Shown here: positions 20,163 through 30,736 of the stretch, piece after piece
Layout of the letters: each line of letters starts with the position of its first letter
How positions within the stretch are numbered: position 1 is the stretch's first letter
Assembly (NCBI RefSeq): GCF_000742135.1
Contig: NZ_KN046818.1
Coordinates: forward strand, 3,787,447-3,851,446
DNA: 64,000 bases
Direction of reading: 5' to 3'
DNA from: Klebsiella pneumoniae
Lineage (GTDB): Bacteria > Pseudomonadota > Gammaproteobacteria > Enterobacterales > Enterobacteriaceae
Notes under the pieces: model-generated
The model's input: only the letters and a program-made list of their open reading frames with translations
Database searches by the model: none
Told to the model about the DNA's origin: nothing
Position numbers and translations under genes: made by a program

Positions 20163-21607
20163 TTTGCCTCCGTCGCCAGTACGTCAAAGACATCTTTGCC
20201 AAGAGAACACTCAGGGCAGAGGAAATTGTCCGGCACTTCGCTCCACGGCGTACCCGGCTGTACATCCTGATTAGGTTCGCCTTTCGCCGGGTCATAGACC
20301 CACTGGCACACGCTGCACTGCATCATGGGACCGAGATCGGCGGCCGCGGCCGCGGCACAGGCGCAGTCCTGTGGTTCCGGCGTTGTCGCTGCTTCAGCAA
20401 CCGGCAGCGGCGAGAGGGCCCATTGGCGGGCGATGTCGCGACCGTGTTGGCGGCACAGCTCCAGCGCGTCGATATCCGGGCGCCATTTGGCTTTCAGGCT
20501 CAGCGACATCTCAAAGCCGGCATCCTGCAGGCGGGTGGACAGGCGGTCTACCGCGCCGCCGCTCCAGCCGTGCGAGCCAAAGGCGCTGGCGCGTTTATTG
20601 CGAAAACGCAGCCCGGTCATCTCTTCCACCAGCCCGGCGATTTTCGGCATCATCACGTTGTTCATGGTGGACGTGCCGACAAGTACGCCTTTCGAGCGGA
20701 AAACATTGGTGAGGATGTCGTTTTTGTCGCTGCGGGCGACGTTAAAGATTTTCACCGCTACCCGTGGGTCAACCTCGGTGATCCCCTGGGCAATGGCGTC
20801 CGCCATCATGCGGGTATTATTGGACATGGTGTCGTAGAAGATGGTGATGCGATCTTCCTGATAATCCGCCGCCCACTCGAGGTATTTCTCGACGATTTGC
20901 GTCGGGTTATCGCGCCAGACCACGCCGTGGGAGGTGGCAATCATCTCCACCGGCAGGTTGAAACCGAGGATTTCAGTAATTTTCGGCGTCACCAGGCGGC
21001 TGAAGGGCGTCAGGATGTTGGCGTAGTAGCGCTGGCACTGTTCGTACAGTTCAGTCTGGTCCACTTCATCGTTGAACAGATGTTCGTCGCAATAGTGCTG
21101 GCCGAAGGCGTCGTTGCTGAACAGCACCGCGTCGCCGGTCAGGTAGGTCATCATGCTGTCCGGCCAGTGCAGCATCGGCGTTTCCACGAAGATCAGCTGT
21201 TTACCGTTACCGATGTCGAGAGTATCGCCGGTTTTCACCACGTGGAAGTTCCACTCCGGATGATGATGGTGGCCGTTGATCGAGTCGATGGCGTTGGCAG
21301 TGCAGTAGATCGGCGTATCCGGGATCTGCATCATCAGTTCGGTCAGCGCGCCGGCATGGTCCTCTTCGGCGTGGTTAATGACGATATAGTCGAGGTCGGC
21401 GAGGTCGATTTCGCGGCGCAGGTTCTGTACGAACTCGCGGCTGAATTTATGATCGACGGTATCGATCAGCACGTTTTTCTCTTCGCGGATGAGATAGCTG
21501 TTGTAGCTGCTGCCGCGCAGCGTTTTATATTCGGTGCCGTGGAAATCACGCACTTCCCAGTCACGTTGGCCAACCCAAAGAATGTTATTTTTCACCACAA
21601 TAGACAT
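20159..21607 (-). CDS. norV: NorV, anaerobic nitric oxide reductase (flavorubredoxin)
   Basis: NorV reduces NO to N2O under anaerobic conditions. The N-terminal metallo-beta-lactamase-like domain carries the di-iron motif HAEEDHAGA near residue 79, the middle is a flavodoxin domain (about 250-400), and the C-terminal rubredoxin has CSVC and CPEC. The linker has an alanine-rich [11 protein letters not shown] stretch. ATG at 21607 gives 482 residues (E. coli 479) with GAGG upstream; an earlier start is in-frame but less likely. Transcription should need NorR and sigma54. Confidence 0.96.
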   Translation of the reverse strand: MSIVVKNNILWVGQRDWEVRDFHGTEYKTLRGSSYNSYLIREEKNVLIDTVDHKFSREFVQNLRREIDLADLDYIVINHAEEDHAGALTELMMQIPDTPIYCTANAIDSINGHHHHPEWNFHVVKTGDTLDIGNGKQLIFVETPMLHWPDSMMTYLTGDAVLFSNDAFGQHYCDEHLFNDEVDQTELYEQCQRYYANILTPFSRLVTPKITEILGFNLPVEMIATSHGVVWRDNPTQIVEKYLEWAADYQEDRITIFYDTMSNNTRMMADAIAQGITEVDPRVAVKIFNVARSDKNDILTNVFRSKGVLVGTSTMNNVMMPKIAGLVEEMTGLRFRNKRASAFGSHGWSGGAVDRLSTRLQDAGFEMSLSLKAKWRPDIDALELCRQHGRDIARQWALSPLPVAEAATTPEPQDCACAAAAAADLGPMMQCSVCQWVYDPAKGEPNQDVQPGTPWSEVPDNFLCPECSLGKDVFDVLATEAK

Positions 21608-21655
21608 AGCAACCTCAATCAATACAGTGTGTTTAAACTCAGTTGACTGGCTTAT

Positions 21656-21671
21656 ATCAAGTTGCGTGCCA
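21656..21671 (-). promoter_or_regulatory. Sigma54-type promoter of norVW
   Basis: The minus strand reads TGGCACGCAACTTGAT. The -24 element is perfect and the -12 element has G at the correct spacing but A instead of C. It lies 49 bases upstream of norV and downstream of the three NorR sites. Confidence 0.7.
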
Positions 21672-21726
21672 ACTTTTTAATTCATTGATAATTATCTTTT
21701 TTTAATTTTTTCTGATTTTGGTTGTT

Positions 21727-21782
21727 GTCAAAATGACAATGGTTAAAATAGTCGATATGACAATGCGTATTGTCAAAATGAC
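21727..21782. promoter_or_regulatory. Three NorR enhancer sites
   Basis: GTCAAAATGAC (21727-21737), GTCGATATGAC (21751-21761) and GTCAAAATGAC (21772-21782) each fit GT-N7-AC with the TGAC arm. NorR of E. coli binds three such sites between norR and norV. The third reaches to 12 bases before the norR start, so autoregulation is likely. Confidence 0.88.
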
Positions 21783-21794
21783 AATGGAGCGGCA

Positions 21795-23345
21795 ATGAGT
21801 TTTTCCGTCGACGAGCTGGCGAGAATCGCCATAGATTTACAAAGTGATATTGGTCACACCGACCGCTTTTCGCGCCTGATTACTACCCTGCGGCAAATTC
21901 TTGGCTGCGATGCCTCGGCGCTGCTGCGCTATGAGGCGCATCAGTTTGTGCCGCTGGCGATCGATGGCCTGGCGCAGGATGTGCTCGGTCGGCGCTTTGC
22001 CCTGGAAGGACACCCGCGGCTGGAGGCGATTGCGCGCGCCGGGGATGTGGTGCGCTTCCCGGCGGATAGCGACCTGCCCGACCCCTATGACGGGCTGATC
22101 CCCGGTCATGAGAGCCTCAAAGTCCATGCCTGCGTGGGACTGCCGCTGTTTGCCGGGCAGACGCTGATTGGCGCGCTGACCCTGGACGGCATGGATGCCG
22201 ATCGTTTCGATAGCTTCAGCGATGAAGAGCTGCGGCTGATTGCCGCGCTGGTGGCCGGGGCGCTGAATAATGCGCTGCTTATCGCCCGCCTTGAAGCGCA
22301 AAACGTCCTGCCGGCGCAGGCGGTGAATTACCCGCTGCCGGAGCGCCAGGAGATCATCGGCCTGTCGGGGCCCATGCTGCAGCTGAAAAAAGAGATCGAT
22401 ATCGTCGCCGCCTCGGATTTAAACGTGCTGATCAGCGGCGAAACCGGCACCGGCAAAGAGCTGGTGGCGAAGGCGGTGCATCAGGGGTCGCTGCGAGCCG
22501 CCAACCCTCTGGTGTACCTCAACTGCGCGGCGCTGCCGGAAAGCGTAGCGGAGAGCGAGCTGTTCGGCCATGTGAAAGGGGCATTTACCGGGGCTATCAG
22601 CAACCGCAGCGGTAAATTTGAGATGGCGGATAACGGCACCCTGTTTCTTGACGAAATCGGCGAACTGTCGCTGGCGCTGCAGGCCAAACTGCTGCGCGTG
22701 CTGCAGTATGGCGATATTCAGCGCGTCGGCGATGACCGCAGCCTGCGGGTCGATGTGCGGGTGCTGGCGGCGACGAACCGCGATCTGCGCCAGGAGGTGG
22801 TGGAAGGGCGCTTTCGCGCCGATCTGTACCATCGGCTGAGCGTCTTCCCGCTGTCGGTTCCGCCGCTACGCGAGCGGGAAAGTGACGTGGTGCTGCTGGC
22901 GGGCTATTTCTGCGAGCAGTGCCGCCTGCGGATGGGGCTGGCGCGGGTCATTTTGGCTGAGGCGGCGCGAAACCGGCTGCAGCAGTGGTCCTGGCCGGGC
23001 AACGTGCGCGAACTGGAGCATGCTATCCATCGGGCGGTGGTGCTGGCGCGGGCCACCCAGGCCGGTGATGAAGTGGTCCTGGAGCCGCAGCATTTCCAGT
23101 TTGCGGTGGCGGCGCCGATGTTGCCGACTGAGACGGCGGCAGCGGCGCCCGCGACGGGAAACATCAATCTGCGCGAGGCGACCGACTCTTTTCAGCGAGA
23201 AGCCATTAGCCGCGCGCTGGAGGCGAACCAGGGCAACTGGGCGGCGACCGCCCGAGCGCTGGAACTGGACGTCGCCAACCTGCATCGGCTGGCGAAACGT
23301 CTGGGGCTTAAAGGATCCCCGCCTGGTAAAAGTTCTGCAGGTTAA
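21795..23345 (+). CDS. norR: NorR, NO-sensing sigma54 activator
   Basis: A 516-residue bacterial enhancer-binding protein. The N-terminal GAF domain (about 1-180) senses NO through a non-haem iron. The AAA+ domain has Walker A GETGTGKE near residue 216 and the sigma54-contact loop GAFTGA near residue 260. The C-terminal Fis-type helix-turn-helix ends at about residue 505. After KRLGLK the protein has a nine-residue tail ([10 protein letters not shown] region), so its 3' end overlaps the convergent gutQ by 38 bases. Confidence 0.95.
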   Translation: MSFSVDELARIAIDLQSDIGHTDRFSRLITTLRQILGCDASALLRYEAHQFVPLAIDGLAQDVLGRRFALEGHPRLEAIARAGDVVRFPADSDLPDPYDGLIPGHESLKVHACVGLPLFAGQTLIGALTLDGMDADRFDSFSDEELRLIAALVAGALNNALLIARLEAQNVLPAQAVNYPLPERQEIIGLSGPMLQLKKEIDIVAASDLNVLISGETGTGKELVAKAVHQGSLRAANPLVYLNCAALPESVAESELFGHVKGAFTGAISNRSGKFEMADNGTLFLDEIGELSLALQAKLLRVLQYGDIQRVGDDRSLRVDVRVLAATNRDLRQEVVEGRFRADLYHRLSVFPLSVPPLRERESDVVLLAGYFCEQCRLRMGLARVILAEAARNRLQQWSWPGNVRELEHAIHRAVVLARATQAGDEVVLEPQHFQFAVAAPMLPTETAAAAPATGNINLREATDSFQREAISRALEANQGNWAATARALELDVANLHRLAKRLGLKGSPPGKSSAG

Positions 23346-24273
23346 TGGCGCCGACCAGTTGGCCGTTCTCATCCACTACCGGCGCGGCGCTGATTTTGTG
23401 TTTCATCAGCCGCTCTTTGGCTTCCACCGCGCGGCTATCCGCCTGCAGCGTTACGCCGTTGCGGGTCATCGCCCGAGTGACGCCATCGTTGAGCGTACCG
23501 CCAGCAACCAGCCAGCGGCGCAGGTCGCCGTCGGTGAAAACGCCCTGCACGCGGTTGGCTTCATCGCAGACCGCCACCAGGCCGAGCCCGGTTCGGCTTA
23601 GTTCAAGCATGGCGTCCATGACGTTGGCCTCGGCATTGACCCGCGGCACTTCTTCGTCGCGGCGCATCAGGTGATGCACTTTGTTCAGCAGCCGCGCGCC
23701 GAGGGCGCCCGCCGGGTGGGAACGGGCGAAATCCTCTTCATTGAAACCGCGCGCCTGCATCACCGCCATCGCCAACGCGTCGCCCAGCATCAGCGTGTTG
23801 ACGGTGCTGGAGGTTGGCGCCAGATGCATCGGGCAGGCCTCGCGCTCCACGGCGATATCCAGCACCGCTTTCGCCGCCAGCGCCAGCGGCGAGGTGGATT
23901 TGCCGGTCATCGCCAGCAGCGGAATGCCTTTTTCTTCCAGCCGCGGCACGATGAGATCCAGCTCTTTCGCGCTACCGGAGTAGGAGATAAACAGCATCAC
24001 GTCGCGGCTATCGAGCATGCCGAGATCGCCGTGCAGGGCTTCCGCCGGATGGACGAAAAAGGCCGGGGTGCCGGTGCTGGCGAAGGTTGCCGCCAGCTTT
24101 TTACCGATGTGGCCGGATTTACCGATACCGGAGACAATCAGTTTGCCCTCGCAGTGGATAATGGTTTCCGCCGCGCGGATGAAGTCGTCGCCCAGGCGCT
24201 CCGGCAGGCGGCTCGCCTCCTGCAGCTCAAGCATCAGGGTCTGGCGTCCGGCCTCTAACAAAAAGTTACTCAT
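23308..24273 (-). CDS. gutQ: GutQ, arabinose-5-phosphate isomerase
   Basis: GutQ interconverts D-ribulose-5-phosphate and D-arabinose-5-phosphate. The N-terminal SIS domain has [12 protein letters not shown] near residue 48 and the C-terminal half holds two CBS domains. It is the last gene of the glucitol operon (321 residues, as in E. coli). It overlaps srlR by 8 bases and converges on norR. KdsD is the paralogue for lipopolysaccharide synthesis, and the glucitol-operon context supports GutQ. Confidence 0.94.
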   Translation of the reverse strand: MSNFLLEAGRQTLMLELQEASRLPERLGDDFIRAAETIIHCEGKLIVSGIGKSGHIGKKLAATFASTGTPAFFVHPAEALHGDLGMLDSRDVMLFISYSGSAKELDLIVPRLEEKGIPLLAMTGKSTSPLALAAKAVLDIAVEREACPMHLAPTSSTVNTLMLGDALAMAVMQARGFNEEDFARSHPAGALGARLLNKVHHLMRRDEEVPRVNAEANVMDAMLELSRTGLGLVAVCDEANRVQGVFTDGDLRRWLVAGGTLNDGVTRAMTRNGVTLQADSRAVEAKERLMKHKISAAPVVDENGQLVGAINLQNFYQAGIL

Positions 24274-25039
24274 GATGTTCTCCAGTAATAATGACTGCTA
24301 TGCCTTTGGCTTCCAGCGCCCGCTGGAATTCCGGGTCAATATCGGCATCGGTAATCAATTTATCCACGCGTTCAAGGCCGCAGACAATATTGGGGCTTTT
24401 ACGACCAAACTTGGATGAGTCGGCCATGAGGATCACTTCGCGGGCGGCGTTGCACATCGCTTTGCTGACGGTATAGACCTCATTAAAGGTAGTGACTCCG
24501 GCGTTCAGATCAATACCGTCGGTGCCCATAAACAGCTTGTCGAAGCTGAACTGTTCGAAGGCGTTTTCCGCCAGCTGGCCGTGAAAAGAGGCCGATTTTT
24601 TACGGAAGGTGCCGCCCGGCATCAGGATGGTCTGCTCGTTATCGAACTCTGATAGCGCGTTGACGATATGCAGGCTGTTGGTCATCACCGTGATGTTATT
24701 AAAGTGACTCAGCAATGGCACCATCTGCAGCACGGTGCTGCCGGCGTCGAGGATAATTGAATCGCCATCGTGGATGTATCGCACGGCGGCCTCGGCAATC
24801 TGCGCTTTTTTATGGGTGTTGATCAGCGTCTTATGGTCAATCGGCGGATCGGCTTCATCCTTGTTGAGTACCACGCCACCGTAGGTGCGAATGACGGTGC
24901 CGGCGTTTTCCAGCGTGACCAGATCCTTGCGGATGGTGGTGCCAGTGGTATCGAAGTGTTGCGCCAGCTCTTCGACCGAGCATTTTCCCTGCGACTGCAG
25001 GAACTCGAGAATGGCTGCCTGGCGCTGACGTGGTTTCAT
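24266..25039 (-). CDS. srlR: SrlR (GutR), DeoR-family repressor of the glucitol operon
   Basis: A 257-residue repressor. The N-terminal winged helix includes [19 protein letters not shown] (residues about 18-36), typical of DeoR proteins. The C-terminal sugar-phosphate sensor domain has DAGSTV near residue 97. It lies 66 bases downstream of srlM in the operon it controls. Candidate operators are the TGAAAG repeats upstream of srlA. Confidence 0.94.
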   Translation of the reverse strand: MKPRQRQAAILEFLQSQGKCSVEELAQHFDTTGTTIRKDLVTLENAGTVIRTYGGVVLNKDEADPPIDHKTLINTHKKAQIAEAAVRYIHDGDSIILDAGSTVLQMVPLLSHFNNITVMTNSLHIVNALSEFDNEQTILMPGGTFRKKSASFHGQLAENAFEQFSFDKLFMGTDGIDLNAGVTTFNEVYTVSKAMCNAAREVILMADSSKFGRKSPNIVCGLERVDKLITDADIDPEFQRALEAKGIAVIITGEHHE

Positions 25040-25105
25040 AGGCGTCTATCCTGCGTTTAAGTTTCGAAGTGATAATTTCGCAAGATATTTACTTTTACAA
25101 CGAAA

Positions 25106-25465
25106 TTATCCATGTTTCGGATTAAGCGCTAATGATAGTGCATTCTGACAGCGCGGATCATGGGGAAAGATCACATCAGGCTGCAATTCCGCAATATGTT
25201 TGCCTGCCAGAGCCGGGATCTTTTGCGGACTGGCGAAAATGGTGAAGCCTTTCATCAGCAGCGTGTCGCTAATGCGGTCGTTATCATCGACGGCGATGGC
25301 GACGATGGCGCGCGGTTGAAAGCGCCCGGCGGAGCGGCCGACGCCCACCCGCCCCTGCTGGCACAGGCTATCAAAGGCGCGATTGAAGCGGCGGATCTGC
25401 CAGCCGCCAAAGGCCAGCTGGGTAAGCCAGGCGATGGCGGCGACGATGATTAATGCAGTAACCAT
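25106..25465 (-). CDS. srlM: SrlM (GutM), glucitol operon activator
   Basis: A 119-residue protein with one N-terminal hydrophobic segment and a soluble remainder. GutM activates glucitol operon transcription in E. coli. The start at 25465 gives exactly the E. coli length; a start 13 codons upstream lacks support. A 157-base gap with two REP palindromes separates it from srlD, so expression is probably lower than that of the transport genes. Confidence 0.92.
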   Translation of the reverse strand: MVTALIIVAAIAWLTQLAFGGWQIRRFNRAFDSLCQQGRVGVGRSAGRFQPRAIVAIAVDDNDRISDTLLMKGFTIFASPQKIPALAGKHIAELQPDVIFPHDPRCQNALSLALNPKHG

Positions 25466-25548
25466 AGGTCTCTCCTTAAGGGGGGCGGGAACAGCCCTGG
25501 TCACGGCGCGAGCGCCTAACCCGAGCGACCCGCGGTGCCGTTTTTTTG

Positions 25549-25617
25549 TCGGGTGGCGGCTAACGCCTTACCCGACCTACAGTTTTGTAGCCCGGATAAG
25601 CGCAGCGCCATCCGGGA
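25549..25617. repeat. REP pair inside the srl operon (srlD-srlM gap)
   Basis: Two REP-like palindromes, about 25,549-25,580 and 25,588-25,617, face each other (GGGTGGCGGC...TTACCCGACCTAC and GTAGCCCGGATAAG...CCATCCGGGA). REP elements within operons can stabilise the upstream part of an mRNA, here srlA-E-B-D. Confidence 0.8.
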
Positions 25618-25622
25618 ACCTG

Positions 25623-26402
25623 TTAAAACATCACCTGGCCGCCGGTGACGTTGATCGACTGCCCGGTGCAGTACGACGCCTGTGGGCTAGCGTAAAACAT
25701 CAATACGTTCAGCACATCCTGATATTCGCAGCCGCGCTTCAGCGGCACCTTGTCGATGTAGTACTGCTCGACTTCGCTCTCATCGATACCGAGCTTGGTG
25801 GCATACTGCGGCAGCAGCGACTGGAACATCGGCGACTTCAGCAGATTGCCGAGCATCAGCGAATGCACGGTAATGCCATATTCCGCCAGATCCAGCGCCA
25901 GCGACTGGGTCAGCCCGACGCCGCCGAACTTCGCCGCGCTGTAGCCGGAGTTGTGCTTACTGCCGACTTTGCCGGATTTCGAGTTGATCTGAATGATCCG
26001 CCCCTTAATGCCGTCGCGGATCATCAACCGCGAGAACTCGCGGGCGCAGAGAAAATAGCCCACCAGATTGACCTGCAGCGAGCGGTCGAAATCCCCCAGC
26101 GCGAAGTCGCTAATAAACGCCGCCTTGGCGATCCCGGCGCTGTACACCAGCAGGTCGACGCGCGAAAAAATCTCATCCACCCCGTGGGCCAGGGCGGTGA
26201 CGCTGGCCTCGCTGGTGGCGTCGGCGCCGAAGCCGTACGCCATACCTTCGCCATACTCAGCGTTAATCTCCTGGGCGACGCGGCTGGCTTTTTCGCTCTG
26301 AATATCGACCACCGCCACGCGGTAGCCCTCGGCGGCCAGCCCGCGGCACAGAAACTCTCCTAAGGTTTGTCCACCGCCAATGACAACAGCAACCTGATTC
26401 AT
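25623..26402 (-). CDS. srlD: SrlD, sorbitol-6-phosphate 2-dehydrogenase
   Basis: A short-chain dehydrogenase (259 residues) that oxidises glucitol-6-phosphate to fructose-6-phosphate with NAD+. The cofactor loop GGGQTLGEF is near residue 10 and the catalytic tyrosine-lysine pair is in YSAAKFGG near residue 153. It lies 12 bases downstream of srlB. Confidence 0.95.
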   Translation of the reverse strand: MNQVAVVIGGGQTLGEFLCRGLAAEGYRVAVVDIQSEKASRVAQEINAEYGEGMAYGFGADATSEASVTALAHGVDEIFSRVDLLVYSAGIAKAAFISDFALGDFDRSLQVNLVGYFLCAREFSRLMIRDGIKGRIIQINSKSGKVGSKHNSGYSAAKFGGVGLTQSLALDLAEYGITVHSLMLGNLLKSPMFQSLLPQYATKLGIDESEVEQYYIDKVPLKRGCEYQDVLNVLMFYASPQASYCTGQSINVTGGQVMF

Positions 26403-26414
26403 CTCTCTCTCCTT

Positions 26415-26777
26415 TTAAGCAACAAACTTCAGTACGCAGCCGGGCGCGATGGCGTCCGGCACCGGGCCCGCCACATGGACGGTACCTGGGAACTCCGCTT
26501 CACGATGGCCGTCAAAGCGCAGGGTGATGTGGCCCAGCTCGCGCAGGTTTTGTTCAGCGACCTCGCCGACGGCGGTCACCGGGTAGCGCTGTTCGCCAAG
26601 CTGCAGCTCTGCCCCCGGCTGCAGCGTGCCAGCAAGCTCGCCGTGGTTGTGAATAAAGCAGTACTCTTCGATATCCGCCGGGGCGCCCTCGCGGAAGGTG
26701 ATCAGCATTTGCTCTTCCAGCGCCATCGTCGCGCAGGCGCCGATGTGCGTAATGGTGGTCTGGTAAATCACAGTCAT
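26415..26777 (-). CDS. srlB: SrlB, glucitol/sorbitol-specific PTS EIIA component
   Basis: A 120-residue cytoplasmic EIIA protein that passes phosphate from HPr to SrlE. The conserved histidine is probably in IHNHGELAG near residue 43. It lies between srlE (13 bases upstream) and srlD (12 bases downstream). Confidence 0.94.
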   Translation of the reverse strand: MTVIYQTTITHIGACATMALEEQMLITFREGAPADIEEYCFIHNHGELAGTLQPGAELQLGEQRYPVTAVGEVAEQNLRELGHITLRFDGHREAEFPGTVHVAGPVPDAIAPGCVLKFVA

Positions 26778-26790
26778 CTGCAGGAACCTC

Positions 26791-28379
<1,589 letters not shown>

Positions 28380-28385
28380 TTAATC

Positions 28386-28452
28386 ATTTTGAAAGGTTTA
28401 AAAGTGTTAAATGGATCGCAAAATGAAAGATAAATATTTTATTTTGAAAGGT
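28386..28452. promoter_or_regulatory. Repeated TGAAAG elements upstream of srlA
   Basis: ATTTTGAAAGGT occurs at 28386-28397 and 28441-28452, with a variant AAAATGAAAGAT at 28420-28431. The cores are spaced 34 and 21 bases apart, close to whole helical turns. DeoR-family repressors often use such direct repeats. Assignment to SrlR is inference. Confidence 0.45.
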
Positions 28453-28607
28453 GATGCGGGCGAGATGAAATGTTGCAGGGCATAAAAGCACGCAGGGGAG
28501 GAGCCGTTGAAGGACTATTTTGTCTACAAACAGATTGTCGCTTTCTTGTTGGTCGTCGCATGCTTTACCATAATTATCCCTTGCTGAATTTGTTAAACGG
28601 AATTCCC

Positions 28608-29687
28608 ATGTTGAAGCGTCGCTATCTGGCTTTACTTCCCCTTTGTGTGCTCCTCGCTGCCTGCAGCAGCAAACCCAAGACCCCCGCGGAAACGGAGATG
28701 GCGAGTGGAACCGGCGGCTTTTTGCTGGAACCGCAGCATAATGTGATGCAGATGGGCGGCGACTTCGCCAACAACCCGGCGGCGGCGCAGTTTATCGATA
28801 AGATGGTGGCGAAGCACGGCTTCGACAGGCAGCAGCTGCAGGAGATCCTGTCGCAGGCAAAGCGCCTGGATTACGTCCTGCGGCTGATGGATCGTCAGGC
28901 TCCGACCGGCCTGCCGCCAACCGGGCCGACCGGCGCCTGGCTGCGCTACAAGAAACAGTTCATTACCCCGGATAATGTGCAGAACGGCGTGGTGTTCTGG
29001 AATCAGTATCAGGACGCGCTCAACCGCGCTTATCAGGTTTACGGCGTGCCGCCGGAAATCATCGTCGGTATTATCGGCGTGGAGACTCGCTGGGGCCGGG
29101 TGATGGGCAAAACCCGGATCCTCGACGCGCTGGCGACGCTGTCGTTTAGCTACCCGCGCCGCGCCGAATACTTCTCGTCGGAGCTGGAAACTTTCCTGCT
29201 AATGGCGCGCAGCGAAAGCGACGACCCGCTGGATCTGAAAGGCTCTTTCGCCGGGGCGATGGGCTACGGCCAGTTTATGCCGTCCTCCTATAAGCAGTAT
29301 GCGGTCGATTTTAACGGTGACGGACATATCAACCTGTGGGACCCGGTGGATGCTATCGGCAGCGTGGCCAACTACTTCAAACAGCATGGCTGGGTGAGCG
29401 GCGATCTGGTGGCGGTGCAGGCGCTGGGGCAGGCCCCGGGGCTGGAGAATGGTTTCAAGACTAAATACAGCGTTTCGCAGCTGGCGGCCGCAGGGCTGAC
29501 CCCGACCCAGCCGCTGGGTAACCATCAGCAGGCCAGCCTGCTGCGGCTGGACGTCGGCACCGGCTATGAGTACTGGTACGGGCTGCCGAACTTCTACACC
29601 ATCACCCGCTACAACCACAGCACCCACTACGCGATGGCCGTCTGGCAGCTGGGTCTGGCGGTTGCGCAGGCCCGCGGCGGTTATTAA
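28608..29687 (+). CDS. mltB: MltB, membrane-bound lytic transglycosylase B
   Basis: MltB cleaves peptidoglycan glycan strands from the inner face of the outer membrane. The ATG at 28608 yields a lipoprotein signal with lipobox LLAAC (Cys at about residue 18) and 359 residues (E. coli 361). The catalytic glutamate is in IIGVETRWG near residue 162, and GAMGYGQFMPSSY follows. The longer upstream open frame would place the lipobox internally, so it was rejected as the start. Confidence 0.95.
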   Translation: MLKRRYLALLPLCVLLAACSSKPKTPAETEMASGTGGFLLEPQHNVMQMGGDFANNPAAAQFIDKMVAKHGFDRQQLQEILSQAKRLDYVLRLMDRQAPTGLPPTGPTGAWLRYKKQFITPDNVQNGVVFWNQYQDALNRAYQVYGVPPEIIVGIIGVETRWGRVMGKTRILDALATLSFSYPRRAEYFSSELETFLLMARSESDDPLDLKGSFAGAMGYGQFMPSSYKQYAVDFNGDGHINLWDPVDAIGSVANYFKQHGWVSGDLVAVQALGQAPGLENGFKTKYSVSQLAAAGLTPTQPLGNHQQASLLRLDVGTGYEYWYGLPNFYTITRYNHSTHYAMAVWQLGLAVAQARGGY

Positions 29688-29718
29688 TCCTTTCATCCGG
29701 CTGACAATTTCCCAGCCT

Positions 29719-29803
29719 CCCCGGATAGCGGTGCGTAGCGCCTTATCCGGGCTACGGTCTGGTATCCGGTTGCTAGCCCCGGTAAGCGCAGCGCGACCGG
29801 GGG
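29719..29803. repeat. REP pair downstream of mltB
   Basis: Two REP-like units, about 29,719-29,755 (CCCCGGATAGCGG ... CCTTATCCGGGCTAC) and 29,773-29,803 (TAGCCCCGGTAAGCGC ... CCGGGGG), mark the boundary between mltB and the inserted zinc-transport cassette. Confidence 0.75.
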
Positions 29804-29921
29804 ATGACGCCGGGGAGGCCGCGCTTATCCCCCCGTTTTTTCCCGTCTCCATGCCTCTTGTTGACCTTTGTTACATTTCCGCTGACTGACGCTGATTTAC
29901 ATTCTTTCTTCGCTTCGTTAT

Positions 29922-29936
29922 TGTTATGTTATAACA
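29922..29936. promoter_or_regulatory. Zur box upstream of the metal ABC transporter
   Basis: TGTTATGTTATAACA differs at one position from the gammaproteobacterial Zur core TGTTATANTATAACA. It lies 18 bases before the small peptide gene at 29,955, consistent with repression by Zur when zinc is sufficient. Confidence 0.75.
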
Positions 29937-29954
29937 TTAAATTGAGGCGGGGAT

Positions 29955-30062
29955 ATGTTCACATCGATTTTTATGGCATCCGCCGCGGCGCGCGCGGCCA
30001 TCGCAGGCGTGCTGCTGGCGGCGCTATGGTTAGCAACCTGGTGGGCGGTGACGCTGCCATGA
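29955..30062 (+). CDS. Small hydrophobic peptide heading the metal ABC operon
   Basis: A 35-residue open frame with ATG at 29955, a purine-rich GAGGCGGGG ribosome site just upstream, and a stop that overlaps the ATPase start (ATGA at 30059). The second half is a continuous hydrophobic stretch (AAIAGVLLAALWLATWWAVT), enough for one membrane helix, preceded by an arginine. I do not recognise a family. It could be a small membrane partner of the transporter, or a leader peptide whose translation primes the ATPase. Confidence 0.55.
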   Translation: MFTSIFMASAAARAAIAGVLLAALWLATWWAVTLP

Positions 30063-30736
30063 TTGAACTGGAGCAGCTGGTCACCGGCTATGACGGGGTA
30101 GCGATCACCCCTCCGCTGAGCGGGATGATATGCCCCGGCAGCCTGACGGCAATTGTTGGCCTCAATGGCTGCGGAAAATCAACGCTGCTGAAAACCCTCG
30201 CCGGGTTTCTTCCGCCGGTCAGTGGCCGCCTGCGCTGGCAGGGAAAACGGCCGGTGATCGGCTGGCTGGCGCAGCGCCATGCCCTCGAGTCGCAGTTTCC
30301 TCTCAACGTGCAGGATGTGGTAAGCCAGGGCGCATGGCCCGGCGTGTCGCTGCTGCGCGGTCTGGGGGGCGGCACCCGGCGACGCATCGGCGCGGTGCTG
30401 GAGCGGGTCGGGCTGGCGGGCCTGGCGAAAACGCCGATCGAAGCGCTCTCCGGCGGCCAGTTTCAGCGCATGCTATTTGCCCGGGTGATGGTGCAGCAGG
30501 CGCCGCTGGTGATGCTCGACGAGCCCTTCACCGGTATCGACGAAGCGACCAGTCGCGAACTAATGGATTTGATCCTCGAGATGCACCGGCAGGGACAGAC
30601 CATCCTGGCGGTGCTGCATGATAACCAGCGGGTGGCCGACTTTTTCCCCGAGACGCTGCTGCTGACTCCCCAGCGCGCCTGCTGGGGCGCTACCCGGGCG
30701 GTGCTCCCGGCCTTCAGTCATGTGAGGTCGGCATGA
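30059..30736 (+). CDS. ABC transporter ATPase, zinc/manganese type
   Basis: A 225-residue cytoplasmic ATPase of the metal-import ABC family. Walker A is GLNGCGKST near residue 35, the signature is LSGGQFQRML near residue 133, and Walker B is LVMLDEPFTGID. The start MIELEQL is translationally coupled to the small peptide upstream. It overlaps the permease gene by 4 bases. A Zur box ahead of the operon points to zinc. This may be the second zinc importer reported in Klebsiella (ZniABC), but I cannot confirm that name here. Confidence 0.9.
   Translation: MIELEQLVTGYDGVAITPPLSGMICPGSLTAIVGLNGCGKSTLLKTLAGFLPPVSGRLRWQGKRPVIGWLAQRHALESQFPLNVQDVVSQGAWPGVSLLRGLGGGTRRRIGAVLERVGLAGLAKTPIEALSGGQFQRMLFARVMVQQAPLVMLDEPFTGIDEATSRELMDLILEMHRQGQTILAVLHDNQRVADFFPETLLLTPQRACWGATRAVLPAFSHVRSA

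Noticed and set aside
29804-30058. Extended N-terminus for the ABC ATPase
   Set aside because: The extra residues have no family similarity and cross the Zur box and the small peptide; ATG 30059 is preferred.
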